In this document: one piece after another, positions 36,067 through 43,933 of the stretch | How the letters are laid out: every line of letters begins with the position of its first letter | Position numbering within the stretch: the first letter of the stretch is position 1 | Assembly (NCBI RefSeq): GCF_000719095.1 | Contig: NZ_JOEH01000016.1 | Span: forward strand, 248,001 to 312,000 | Direction of reading: 5' to 3' | Source of the DNA: Streptacidiphilus jeojiense | GTDB taxonomy: Bacteria > Actinomycetota > Actinomycetes > Streptomycetales > Streptomycetaceae | DNA: 64,000 nt | Made by a program: the position numbers and the translations under genes | The notes under the pieces: generated by a model | The model's input: only the letters and a program-made list of their open reading frames with translations | Database searches by the model: none | Told to the model about the DNA's origin: nothing

Positions 36067-36435
36067 CTAGGCGCCTTCCGGCTCCGGCGCGGTGTCCTTG
36101 GCGAAGCAGCAGAACTCGTTGCCCTCCGGGTCGGCCAGGACGTCCCACTCGATGTCGCCGCCGATCGGGCGGACCAGGGTGGCGCCGAGGGCGACCAGCT
36201 CGTCGGTGCTGCCGACGACGTCCAGGTGCATCCGGTTCTTCAGCGACTTGGCCTCGGGCACCGGATTGACCCAGATCAGCGGACCCGCGCCGGACGGGTC
36301 CTCGATCGGGATGGAGCCGCCGTCGTCGGGCCCGTCCCAACGGCGCCGGTACCCCATCGCCGTGCACCACCAGTCGGCCAGCGCGGGGGCGTCGTTGGCG
36401 TCCAGGCACAGGTCCTTGAAACGTGCTGTGGGCAT
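36067..36435 (-). CDS. VOC (glyoxalase-fold) family protein
   Basis: A 122-residue protein with the single-domain VOC pattern: N-terminal KDLCLDANDAPALADWWCTAMGY, a central IPIEDPSGAGPLIW strand, NRMHLDVVGSTDE with the metal-type His, and the C-terminal VLADPEGNEFCCF. The ATG has a GGAGGTAAGCG ribosome site. Most such Streptomyces proteins are uncharacterised glyoxalase or bleomycin-resistance-like proteins. The substrate is unknown. It is convergent with the Coq4-like gene, 22 bases apart. Confidence 0.8.
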   Translation of the reverse strand: MPTARFKDLCLDANDAPALADWWCTAMGYRRRWDGPDDGGSIPIEDPSGAGPLIWVNPVPEAKSLKNRMHLDVVGSTDELVALGATLVRPIGGDIEWDVLADPEGNEFCCFAKDTAPEPEGA

Positions 36436-36617
36436 CGCTTACCTCCGGGTCCGAGGGCCGACCCGCCCCGCCGGGGCGCAGTCCTGTCGAGGCTAGCGAC
36501 GGACCGGCCGGACGGCACCGCGATTTTCCGGCGGCCAGGGGCGCCGGGCGCTGGAGATGCGGACTGCGCGCCGGGCACTGATGCTGGTGGGGTCAGTAAT
36601 CCGTGAGGAGGACCGTC

Positions 36618-36803
36618 ATGTCCGTGCTCGACAAGATCAAGGGTGCGCTCAAGGGTCACGAAGCCCAGGCGAATCAGGCCGTCGACAAGGCCGGCGACAT
36701 GATCGACCAGAAGACCGGCAACAAGTTCCAGAGCCAGGTCGACATGGTCCAGGACCAGGCCAAGAAGCAGATCGGCGAGACACCCCCGACCGACGGCTCC
36801 TGA
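36618..36803 (+). CDS. Rv0909-like small antitoxin-family protein
   Basis: A 61-residue charged helical protein, MSVLDKIKGALKGHEAQANQ... ending QIGETPPTDGS. The ATG at 36618 follows GAGGAGGA. The pattern (LDKIKG-LKGHE, QAVDKAGDMIDQKTG, VQDQAKK) matches the small antitoxin family of M. tuberculosis Rv0909 (MT0933-type), which sits beside a START-fold toxin there. No START-fold gene lies next to it here, so it is either solitary or has another role such as general stress. Confidence 0.72.
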   Translation: MSVLDKIKGALKGHEAQANQAVDKAGDMIDQKTGNKFQSQVDMVQDQAKKQIGETPPTDGS

Positions 36804-36843
36804 CCGCGTTGGCCACCCCTGGCCACTGCTGATCCCGTCCGCC

Positions 36844-36881
36844 CCACCGCCCGCCCGGCATCCCAGCCGGACGGGCGGTGG
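36844..36881. terminator. bidirectional terminator
   Basis: CCACCGCCCG (36844-36853) pairs with CGGGCGGTGG (36872-36881). After one mismatch, CCGGC pairs with GCCGG inside. It sits between the convergent small gene ending at 36803 and the SDR gene ending at 36906. Confidence 0.8.
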
Positions 36882-36905
36882 CGCGCGCTCCGATCGGTTC
36901 CCGGC

Positions 36906-37727
36906 TCAACCGCCCATCGGGCGCCGGATCCGGTTGCCCGCCAGCTGGCCGCCGTCGATCGGGATCAGGGTGCCGGTGATGAACGAGGCCTGCTCGGAAC
37001 AGAGCCAGACCACGGTGGCGGCCACCTCGTCGACGCGGCCGATGCGGCCCATCGGCACCGCCATCGCGGCTCCGCGCCGGGCCTCGGGGCCGGCCGCCTC
37101 CAGGTGGTGGGTCAGGATCGGGCCGGGCGCCACCGCATTGACGCGTACGCCCTGGTCGGCGTAGTCGAGCGCGGCGACCTTGGTCAGCCCGATGATCCCG
37201 GCCTTGGCCGCGCTGTAGGCGGCCAGCCCGGAGACGCCATGGGTGCCGGCGGTCGACGCCATGTTGACCACCGCGCCGCCGCCGGCCGCGAGCATGGCCG
37301 GGATCTGGTACTTCATGCCCAGGAAGGTGCCGCGGATGTTGGTCCGGATGCCGCGGTCGAAGTCGTCCGGGTCGATCTCGGCCAGCGGGGCCGGGCGCGG
37401 TCCGTCGGTGGCGTTGTTGAAGGCGGCGTCGAGCCTCCCGTAGGCGTCCACCGCCCGCCGCACCAGGTCGGCGCTCGACTCGGCGTCGCCGACGTCCGTG
37501 CGCACGGCGAGCGCCCGGCCGCCCTCGGCGCGGATCTCCTTGGCCAGCGCCTCGATCGCGTCGCCGTCCCGCGCCCCGAGCACGACGGCGGCCCCGGCCC
37601 GCGCGAACGCCAGCGCGGTGGCCGCGCCGATGCCCTTGCTGGCCCCGGCGACCAACGCGACCGCGCCGTCGAGAGGGCGACCGGTCCAACTGGTTCCGGT
37701 GCTGCTGCTGGTACTGGTGCCGGTCAT
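36906..37727 (-). CDS. SDR family oxidoreductase
   Basis: 273 residues from the ATG at 37727, preceded by GGAG. After a Ser/Thr-rich start come the classical SDR features: cofactor motif AGASKGIGAA, the NAG-type NNATDG segment, the active-site Ser region (NMASTAGTHG) and Tyr-x3-Lys (YSAAK), then a C-terminal ITGTLIPIDGGQ. It is probably an NAD(P)-dependent alcohol/ketone oxidoreductase of unknown substrate. It is divergent from a MarR gene across an 82-base gap with a perfect palindrome, so that MarR protein probably controls it. Confidence 0.88.
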   Translation of the reverse strand: MTGTSTSSSTGTSWTGRPLDGAVALVAGASKGIGAATALAFARAGAAVVLGARDGDAIEALAKEIRAEGGRALAVRTDVGDAESSADLVRRAVDAYGRLDAAFNNATDGPRPAPLAEIDPDDFDRGIRTNIRGTFLGMKYQIPAMLAAGGGAVVNMASTAGTHGVSGLAAYSAAKAGIIGLTKVAALDYADQGVRVNAVAPGPILTHHLEAAGPEARRGAAMAVPMGRIGRVDEVAATVVWLCSEQASFITGTLIPIDGGQLAGNRIRRPMGG

Positions 37728-37752
37728 GGCGGTACTCCGCTCCTCGCAGTCC

Positions 37753-37788
37753 GTTAGATACCTCATCATTAGATATCTAACGGTTAGA
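37753..37788. promoter_or_regulatory. MarR operator candidate between SDR and marR genes
   Basis: The perfect 12-bp palindrome TTAGATATCTAA at 37769-37780 is flanked by half-sites GTTAGATA (37753-37760) and TTAGA (37784-37788). MarR proteins bind palindromes of this size, often in the divergent promoter they share with their target. Confidence 0.7.
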
Positions 37789-37797
37789 AGTCAATGC

Positions 37798-37803
37798 TAA
37801 AGT
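37798..37803 (+). promoter_or_regulatory. -10-like TAAAGT six bases before marR
   Basis: TAAAGT ends six bases before the ATG at 37810 and no ribosome site is visible. This suggests a leaderless message whose -35 region would lie over or beside the operator palindrome, fitting autoregulation. Confidence 0.45.
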
Positions 37804-37809
37804 CGGCCC

Positions 37810-38253
37810 ATGAGCACCCCGCCGATCCCCTTCCGCACGCCCGTCGGCCTCCGGCTGGCAGCGACCGCGAAGGCGGTCAGCCGCGCCTTCGACGAGGAGA
37901 TGGCCGCCGCCGGGGGCTCGATGGCGATCTGGCAGGTGCTGATCGCGGTCAAGAGCCGGCAGACCGGCAACCAGCGCGAACTCGCCGCGTCCATGGGCAT
38001 CCAGGGGGCCACCCTCACCCACCACCTCAACGGCATGGAGAAGTCCGGCCTGGTCACCCGCGCCCGCAACCCGGAGAACCGCCGCGTCCACGCGGTGGAA
38101 CTCACCCCGGCCGGCGAGGAGCTCTTCCTCCGGCTCCGCGAGGTCGCCTTCGGCTTCGACCACCGCCTCCGCGACGGCCTCACCGACGAGGACCTGACCC
38201 GCTTCGAGCACACCCTCGCCCGCCTCGCCGCCAACGCCACCCCGGAGCACTGA
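37810..38253 (+). CDS. MarR family transcriptional regulator
   Basis: A 147-residue winged-helix protein. The DNA-binding part reads NQRELAASMGIQGATLTHHLNGMEKSGLV followed by the wing TRARNPENRRVHAVELTPAG, the standard MarR signature. It is divergent from the SDR gene and the two share the TTAGATATCTAA operator. The ligand is unknown; probably a repressor relieved by the SDR substrate or a phenolic compound. Confidence 0.88.
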   Translation: MSTPPIPFRTPVGLRLAATAKAVSRAFDEEMAAAGGSMAIWQVLIAVKSRQTGNQRELAASMGIQGATLTHHLNGMEKSGLVTRARNPENRRVHAVELTPAGEELFLRLREVAFGFDHRLRDGLTDEDLTRFEHTLARLAANATPEH

Positions 38254-38269
38254 GCCCCGGCACTGCCGC

Positions 38270-38381
38270 GTGTTCGTCGGGATCGGTAAGCCCGAACCGC
38301 TGAAGTAGCACTTGCCCGGCGCGTGGTCACGCCGGATCGACGACGAGCACCGACTCGTCCACCTCGTCACGGACCGGGAAA
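38270..38381 (+). pseudogene. relic of a second YoeB-type toxin gene
   Basis: Reading + strand from 38270 gives VFVGIGKPEPLK, a stop (TAG at 38306-38308), then [20 protein letters not shown] and TDREI. This matches the C-terminal half of YoeB (compare GAGKPEPLK and [15 protein letters not shown] in the intact toxin just to the right). The 5' half is missing and the frame carries a stop. The relic runs tail to tail into the end of the intact toxin gene at 38382. Confidence 0.8.
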
Positions 38382-38645
38382 TCAGTCGCTGTAGTGGTAG
38401 CGGGCCTTGAGGATCTTCACTTCTTTGTCGTCAGCCCGATATACAAGCCGGTGTTCATCGTCGATTCGGCGCGACCAGTAGCCGGACAGATCCCCCTTGA
38501 GCGGTTCAGGCTTACCCGCGCCGGTGAACGGATCCCGCTGGATCTCCCCGATCAGGCGTGTGATCCGCTTGGCCTTCTTTCTGTCCGCACCGAGCCAGAA
38601 GAGGAAGTCCTCCCAGGCGCCCGGGTCGAAGTGGACGCTCCTCAC
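38382..38645 (-). CDS. yoeB: YoeB family mRNA-interferase toxin
   Basis: 87 residues, the usual YoeB length. The sequence shows the family's [26 protein letters not shown] and ARYHY segments; Glu47, Arg66 and His84 correspond to the E. coli catalytic Glu46, Arg65 and His83. YoeB cuts mRNA on the ribosome. The start overlaps the antitoxin stop by four bases (38642-38645), the normal antitoxin-first, coupled order. All catalytic residues are kept, so it is probably active. Confidence 0.92.
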   Translation of the reverse strand: MRSVHFDPGAWEDFLFWLGADRKKAKRITRLIGEIQRDPFTGAGKPEPLKGDLSGYWSRRIDDEHRLVYRADDKEVKILKARYHYSD

Positions 38646-38914
38646 GCATCACCAGCCAGAGCTTCCAACTCAGCCATCGTCTTGGTGACGACCGTGTACC
38701 CCGCCTTGTCCCGAGCGACGGCCTCCATGAGGCGCCGGGCGTTGGCCGGCGACCGCAGGAGATAGATCGTCTCCTGCCACGAGTCGAAATCCTCGGCAGA
38801 CATGAGCACGACGTCGCCCGCCTTGGATGAAATCCGCACCGGCGCATGGTCGTCATTGACCTGCTGTATGAGGGGGAACAGCCGAGAACGGGCCTCGCTG
38901 GCACTGATCGTCAT
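38642..38914 (-). CDS. yefM: YefM/Phd family antitoxin
   Basis: 90 residues from ATG 38914, which has GGAGGT seven bases before it. The N-terminal [21 protein letters not shown] is the Phd/YefM DNA-binding fold, and the C-terminal half would wrap the toxin. It neutralises the YoeB toxin encoded by the overlapping gene and represses the operon with it. Confidence 0.9.
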   Translation of the reverse strand: MTISASEARSRLFPLIQQVNDDHAPVRISSKAGDVVLMSAEDFDSWQETIYLLRSPANARRLMEAVARDKAGYTVVTKTMAELEALAGDA

Positions 38915-38933
38915 GCACGCCACCTCCAGTATT

Positions 38934-38975
38934 GTACTTGTTTACGGTACCACTCTCGTACCTAAATCTCGTACC
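38934..38975 (-). promoter_or_regulatory. GTAC-repeat operator/promoter of yefM-yoeB
   Basis: Four GTAC cores at 38934, 38947, 38958 and 38971 (spacing 13, 11, 13), three of them as GTACC, just upstream of yefM in an A/T-rich patch. YefM operators are typically short GTAC-centred palindromes, so this is a likely autoregulation site. Confidence 0.55.
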
Positions 38976-39144
38976 GAATGTAGATCACGCACCACACCCC
39001 GGCCGACCTCAGCGATCGGCGCAGTGGCCATCATGATCGAATGGTCGCTATTGCCTCTGCAGCCGCCGCCCTTGCGGGAGGCCCGGCTTGACCGGCCCAG
39101 CTCGAAACGTCGAGTACCCACCAGCATGAGGAAGCAGGTCCGCA

Positions 39145-39986
39145 ATGGAAATCAGGCGGTTCGTTCCGGTTGAGGCGTCCGAAGCCGAGTTCGCCGGCTT
39201 TCACGAGCTGACTCTGGCGTCCATAGCGGTCGACCGCCCCGACGCCCCCGTGCCGTCCCGCGAGGCGGTCGTCGCGGACCTGCTGGAGCCGGTCACGGGT
39301 CCGGGGCCGTCACTGTTCTGGACCGCGCACCGGAGCGGCCGCCTGGCCGGGGTGGCGGACGTGCACCTGCCCGAGGCCGAGAACGGTCACATCGCCGCCG
39401 GGTGCTGCAGCGGCTGATGATCGCCGACGTCGATCCCGGGCTGTGGGAGGTCCAGGCGCCGAGCGGCTACCACTTGGAGCAGTGGCTCGCAGCGGCGCCG
39501 GCATCGCTGGTGGACTCCTTCGCCCGGGCGCGCGGCGCCATCCACGACGCACCCGTGGGCACATCGAGCTACTCCACTCCCCGGTGGGACGCCAAGCTGG
39601 TGCGCGAGGAGGAGCGGGACTGGGCCGCGCGAGGCTTCGAGTACTTCGTCGCGGCCGCCTGCGACGAAGGCGGACAGGTCGTCGGGCTGACGGAGTTGGT
39701 GCGCCATCCGAACCAGCCGGGCGACGGATGGCAGCAGTACACCGCCGTCTTGCCGGAGCACCGCGGCAGGGGGCTCGGGCGGTTCGCCAAAGCAGCGATG
39801 ATGCGCCGGCTCGTGGCGGAACGCCCGCAGATGGTGTGGATCAGCACCTCGACCGGGGCCGAGAACACCCACATGATCGAGGTGAACCTCCGGCTCGGCT
39901 ACACCACCGTCCGCACCGTGGTCGTGGTCGAGGCCGGGCTGGACGCCCTGGAGACCCGACTGCGGCAGGACCGTACCCCACGATGA
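39145..39986 (+). pseudogene. broken tandem-GNAT acetyltransferase gene
   Basis: Frame one (39145-39417) encodes MEIRRFVPVEASEAEFAGFH up to ADVHLPEAENGHIA, then AGCCSG and a stop. This is the first half of a GNAT domain cut before its acetyl-CoA loop. A second frame (GTG 39402 or ATG 39417 to 39986) continues with linker DVDPGLWEVQAPSGYHLEQWL and a full second GNAT domain with the acetyl-CoA motif LPEHRGRGLGR and ENTHMIEVNLRLGYT. Double-GNAT proteins of about 400 residues are common in streptomycetes. I read this as one gene damaged by a deletion with frameshift near 39395-39405. The second half could still be translated by TGATG re-initiation. Confidence 0.65.
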
Positions 39987-40124
39987 TGATGCCCGGGTCC
40001 GACCGGGCGTCATCTTATCCAGCACATATCCAGCATGGGTGGTGGAACGGGGCCGTTGGCATATGCGCAAACCCCGCCCCACCTGCAGATCGGCGAACTG
40101 CACCAACCCGTGACAGAGCGGGCG

Positions 40125-41198
40125 CTACACGTTGAAGCGGAACTCGACGACGTCGCCGTCTTGCATGACGTAGTCCTTGCCCTCGATGCGGGACTTGCCC
40201 TTGGCGCGGGCCTCGGGGATGGAGCCGCACTCGACCAGGTCGTCGTAGGAGACGATCTCGGCCTTGATGAAGCCCTTCTGGAAGTCGGTGTGGATGACGC
40301 CCGCGGCCTCCGGGGCAGTGGCGCCCTTCTTGATGGTCCAGGCGCGGACCTCCTTGGGACCCGCGGTGAGGTAGGTCTGCAGGCCCAGGGTCTCGAAGCC
40401 GACCCGGCCGAGGGTGGCCATGCCGGCCTCCTCCTGGCCCATGGACTGGAGCAGCTCCAGGGCCTCGTCCTCGTCCATGCCGATCAGCTCGGACTCGATC
40501 TTGGCGTTGAGGAAGATGGCCTCGGCGGGGGCCACCAGGGCGCGCTGGGCCTCCTTGAAGTCCTCGTCGGTCAGCTCGTCCTCGTCCACGTTGAAGACGT
40601 AGAGGAAGGGCTTGACGGTCAGCAGGTGCAGCTCGCGGACCGAGTCGCGGTCGAAGCCGGACTCGAAGAGGGTCTTCCCGGAGTTCAGCACCGCCTGGGC
40701 CGCCTCGGCGGCCTTGAGCAGGGTCGCCGACTCCTTCTTGAGGCGGGACTCCTTCTGCAGCCGCGGCAGCACCTTCTCAATGGACTGCAGGTCCGCCAGG
40801 ATCAGCTCGGTGTTGATGGTCTCGATGTCGTCCTTGGGCGAGACCTTGCCGTCGACGTGCACCACGTCCGGGTCCTCGAAGGCGCGGATGACCTGGCAGA
40901 TCGCGTCGGACTCGCGGATGTTCGCCAGGAATTTGTTGCCCAGGCCCTCGCCGACGCTGGCGCCGCGGACGATGCCGGCGATGTCCACGAAGTCCACCGT
41001 CGCCGGGAGGATCCGCTGCGATCCGAAGATCTTCGCCAGCACCGCGAGGCGCGGGTCCGGGACGCCGACGACGCCGACATTGGGCTCGATCGTCGCGAAC
41101 GGGTAGTTGGCCGCCAGCACGTCGTTCTTGGTCAGGGCGTTGAAGAGCGTGGACTTGCCGACGTTCGGCAGGCCCACGATTCCGATCGAAAGCGACAT
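40125..41198 (-). CDS. ychF: redox-regulated ATPase YchF (Obg-related P-loop protein)
   Basis: 357 residues. P-loop [12 protein letters not shown], switch region [22 protein letters not shown] in place of the usual NKxD (the change that gives YchF its ATP preference), and the C-terminal TGS domain ([33 protein letters not shown]). It binds ribosomes and affects stress responses. Single gene on the minus strand. Confidence 0.94.
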   Translation of the reverse strand: MSLSIGIVGLPNVGKSTLFNALTKNDVLAANYPFATIEPNVGVVGVPDPRLAVLAKIFGSQRILPATVDFVDIAGIVRGASVGEGLGNKFLANIRESDAICQVIRAFEDPDVVHVDGKVSPKDDIETINTELILADLQSIEKVLPRLQKESRLKKESATLLKAAEAAQAVLNSGKTLFESGFDRDSVRELHLLTVKPFLYVFNVDEDELTDEDFKEAQRALVAPAEAIFLNAKIESELIGMDEDEALELLQSMGQEEAGMATLGRVGFETLGLQTYLTAGPKEVRAWTIKKGATAPEAAGVIHTDFQKGFIKAEIVSYDDLVECGSIPEARAKGKSRIEGKDYVMQDGDVVEFRFNV

Positions 41199-41354
41199 GT
41201 GGCGAGATCCTGGTGGAGGAGGCAGCCCGGAGGCGACGAGAGGACAAGGGGTCGGTGCCCCAGTCTACGGAGGTTCGCGGGGACGTTAGGCACAGTGGGT
41301 GACGGTGACGCGGCACCGGCGTGTCCGTCACAGGGAGTGGCGTTCATCCGACCG

Positions 41355-41360
41355 TACGTT
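41355..41360 (+). promoter_or_regulatory. -10-like TACGTT six bases before a GTG start
   Basis: TACGTT ends six bases before the GTG at 41367, the same geometry as before mshB, marR, xseA and xseB. It supports a leaderless message beginning at that GTG. Confidence 0.4.
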
Positions 41361-41366
41361 GGACTC

Positions 41367-41945
41367 GTGGAGTACCGACGCATGTCTGACGCACGCACCA
41401 CCGACCGCCCCGGGAGCGCAGCAGTCCCCGGGCGGGCCGCCGCCGTGCCCGGACCGGCACGCTCCCACGACCCCGAGGCCGGCCCCGGGCCGCGTACCCC
41501 CGAACAGCGGGGCGGCGGCGCCCGTCGGCCCGCCGCGCGGCCCGCGCAGCGGGCGGGTGCCGGACCGCGGACCCCGCACCGGCTCACCGCGGTGGGCGGC
41601 GCCGTGGTCACCCTCGGTGCGACCTTCCTGGGCGGGGCGCTGGACTTCTGGCTGTTCGGCGGCTCCGGCATCGTGATGGGGCTCGCCTATGTCGCCGCCT
41701 GCTTCCAGGTCGCGGTGCGGGTACGCCCTGCGGATCTGGCGGTCGCCCCGATCAGCGGGCCGATCGCGTTCGCGATCACCCTGTTGGTGCTGGGCGGTGG
41801 GCCCGGCGGGTTCGTCGGACGGATCGTCAGCCTGGCCACCGGGCTGGCCCTGCAGGCGGGGTGGTTGTTCACCGGCACCGCGATCTCTGCGGTGATCGCG
41901 TTGGCCCGGCATATCGCTCTCGGCAGGGCCCGCCGTCGGGGCTGA
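41367..41945 (+). CDS. DUF6542-type membrane protein
   Basis: 192 residues from GTG 41367 (leaderless model) or 187 from ATG 41382, which has GGAG nine bases upstream. About 70 Pro/Arg/Gly-rich disordered residues are followed by four membrane helices (LTAVGGAVVTLGATFLGG; SGIVMGLAYVAACFQVAV; SGPIAFAITLLVLGG; ALQAGWLFTGTAISAVIAL). I recall a DUF6542 protein next to ychF in Streptomyces, with similar VRPADL and HAGWL-type phrases. The function is unknown. Confidence 0.65.
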   Translation: MEYRRMSDARTTDRPGSAAVPGRAAAVPGPARSHDPEAGPGPRTPEQRGGGARRPAARPAQRAGAGPRTPHRLTAVGGAVVTLGATFLGGALDFWLFGGSGIVMGLAYVAACFQVAVRVRPADLAVAPISGPIAFAITLLVLGGGPGGFVGRIVSLATGLALQAGWLFTGTAISAVIALARHIALGRARRRG

Positions 41946-41983
41946 CGTACTGTTTTTCGGCTGCGGACCGTAAGTGGCTGATC

Positions 41984-42018
41984 GCGCAGTTCCCCGCGCC
42001 CCTGGGGGCACGGGGAAC
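41984..42018. terminator. terminator with second copy of the repeated element
   Basis: GCGCAGTTCCCCGCGCCCCT at 41984-42003 is identical to the copy at 26756-26775. Here it folds with 42005-42018 as a 14-bp arm with one mismatch. It lies between convergent genes ending at 41945 and 42026. Confidence 0.8.
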
Positions 42019-42025
42019 GGACCGG

Positions 42026-42766
42026 TCAGCCCAGCTTCGAGGCGGCCATCGCCGCGCCGACGATCCCCGCATCGTTCTGCAGCTGCGCCGGCACGATCTC
42101 CGCGCGCAGCGGCTTGAGCAGGGGCAGGAACTTGTCGGCCTTGCGGCTCACCCCGCCGCCGATGATGATCAGCTGCGGTGAGAACAGCTGCTCCACCATG
42201 GCGAAGTAGTCGTCGAGCCGCTCCGCCCAGTGCGCCCAGCTCCAGTCGTGCTCCTCCTTGGCCGCCGAGGAGGCGTGCTTCTCCGCGTCCTTGCCGTGCA
42301 GCTCCAGGTGGCCCAGCTCGGTGTTGGGCACCAGCGCGCCGTCGATGAACAGCGCGCTGCCGATGCCGGTGCCCAGGGTGAGCAGCAACACCACGCCCTT
42401 GCGGTCCTTGCCCGCGCCGTAGGCGACCTCGGCCATGCCGGCCGCGTCGGCGTCGTTGACCACGGCCACCGGCAGGCCGAGAGCCTCCGAGAACAGCGCC
42501 CTGGCGTCCAGGTCGATCCAACCCTTGTCGACATTGGCGGCGGTACGGGTGTGCCCGTCCACCACCACGCCGGGGAAGGTCAGACCGACCGGGCCCTGCC
42601 AGTCGAAGTGGCGGACCACTTCCTGAACCGCACCGACCACCGCCTTCGGCTCGGACGGGTGCGGGGTGAGCACTTTGTGCCGTTCCTGGGCGAGGGCGCC
42701 CCGATCCAGGTCGGCGGGCGCCCCCTTGATGCCCGAGCCGCCGATGTCCACACCGAAGACGTTCAC
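42026..42766 (-). CDS. ppgK: polyphosphate glucokinase
   Basis: A 246-residue ROK-family kinase. The phosphate-1 motif GVDIGGSGIKG, the central NDADAAGMAEVAYGAG and LTLGTGIGSALF, and the C-terminal IIIGGGVSRK are typical of actinobacterial PpgK, which phosphorylates glucose with polyphosphate (or ATP). The start is the GTG at 42766 with GGGGA nine bases upstream. It points the same way as ispH, 91 bases after it. Confidence 0.9.
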   Translation of the reverse strand: MNVFGVDIGGSGIKGAPADLDRGALAQERHKVLTPHPSEPKAVVGAVQEVVRHFDWQGPVGLTFPGVVVDGHTRTAANVDKGWIDLDARALFSEALGLPVAVVNDADAAGMAEVAYGAGKDRKGVVLLLTLGTGIGSALFIDGALVPNTELGHLELHGKDAEKHASSAAKEEHDWSWAHWAERLDDYFAMVEQLFSPQLIIIGGGVSRKADKFLPLLKPLRAEIVPAQLQNDAGIVGAAMAASKLG

Positions 42767-42857
42767 GTCGAGAATCCCCTGTTCGTCGTTGAACCCGATA
42801 ACGCCAACGTAGGACCTACCCCGCCAAGCCGCCTCACGTACCCGGATCTGTACGGCC

Positions 42858-43829
42858 CTACTTGCCTGCGGCCTCCGCGCGGAGGTCCCGGCGGAGCTCC
42901 TTGGGCAGGGAGAACTGAATGTGCTCGTCCGCGGTGCGGACCACCTCGACGTCGCCGAAGCCCCGCGCGGCCAGCCACTCCAGCACGCCGTCGACCAGGA
43001 TCTCCGGGACCGAGGCGCCGCTGGTGACGCCGATGGTGCTGACGCCCTCCAGCCAGGCCTCGTCGATCTCGTCGGCGAAGTCGACCAGGTGGGCGGCCTT
43101 GGCGCCGGCCTCCAGGGAGACCTCGACCAGCCGCACCGAGTTGGAGGAGTTGCGCGAACCGACCACGACGACCAGGTCGGACTCGGCCGCGATCTGCTTG
43201 ATCACGACCTGCCGGTTCTGCGTGGCGTAGCAGATGTCGTCGCTGGGCGGGCTGGTCAGCAGCGGGAAGCGGGTCTTCAGCGCGCCGACGGTGGCCATCG
43301 CCTCGTCCACCGAGAGCGTGGTCTGCGACAGCCACACCACCTTGGACTCGTCCCTGACCTGCACCTTGTCGACGTCACCCGGACCGTCCACCAGGTGGGT
43401 CCGCTCGGGCGCCTCGCCCATCGTCCCGATGACCTCCTCGTGGCCCTCGTGGCCGATCAGCAGGATGTCGTAGTCCTCCTCCGCGTAGCGGAGGGCCTCC
43501 TTGTGCACCTTGGTGACCAGCGGGCAGGTGGCGTCGATGGTGGCCAGCTTGCCGCGCTGGGCCTCGTCGTGGACCGAGGGGGCCACGCCGTGGGCCGAGA
43601 AGACCACGATGTTGCCCTCGGGGACCTCCTCGGTGGCGCCGACGAAGATGACGCCCTTCTTCTCCAGCGTCTGCACGACGTACTTGTTGTGGACGATCTC
43701 GTTGCGGACGTAGATGGGGGCCCCGTACTGCTCCAGAGCCTTCTCCACGGCGATGACGGCACGGTCGACACCGGCGCAGTAGCCCCGCGGGGCGGCGAGC
43801 AGGACACGGCGGGATGCGGTAGCAGGCAT
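42858..43829 (-). CDS. ispH: 4-hydroxy-3-methylbut-2-enyl diphosphate reductase
   Basis: A 323-residue IspH (LytB), the last enzyme of the MEP isoprenoid pathway, which reduces HMBPP to IPP and DMAPP with a 4Fe-4S cluster. The three cluster Cys are in [27 protein letters not shown] and [11 protein letters not shown]. Catalytic phrases HPTG-like [10 protein letters not shown] and [10 protein letters not shown] are present. It is divergent from xseA. Confidence 0.95.
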   Translation of the reverse strand: MPATASRRVLLAAPRGYCAGVDRAVIAVEKALEQYGAPIYVRNEIVHNKYVVQTLEKKGVIFVGATEEVPEGNIVVFSAHGVAPSVHDEAQRGKLATIDATCPLVTKVHKEALRYAEEDYDILLIGHEGHEEVIGTMGEAPERTHLVDGPGDVDKVQVRDESKVVWLSQTTLSVDEAMATVGALKTRFPLLTSPPSDDICYATQNRQVVIKQIAAESDLVVVVGSRNSSNSVRLVEVSLEAGAKAAHLVDFADEIDEAWLEGVSTIGVTSGASVPEILVDGVLEWLAARGFGDVEVVRTADEHIQFSLPKELRRDLRAEAAGK

Positions 43830-43921
43830 GGGGCCCAGCCTACCGGCAGGGGGCGCCGGCCCCAGGGGCGACCGGACGGCGGCGGCCGGTCGTGGCTCTC
43901 GGCACTGTCGGACCCTGCCGA

Positions 43922-43927
43922 TAGTCT
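43922..43927 (+). promoter_or_regulatory. -10-like TAGTCT six bases before xseA
   Basis: TAGTCT ends six bases before the ATG at 43934, and no ribosome site precedes that ATG. This is consistent with a leaderless message. Confidence 0.45.
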
Positions 43928-43933
43928 CGACGC

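Noticed and set aside
38942..39145. A 67-codon minus-strand frame upstream of yefM
   Set aside because: No ribosome site, and its composition (RTCFLMLVGTRRFELGRSSRASRKGG) looks random; it overlaps the probable toxin-antitoxin operator.
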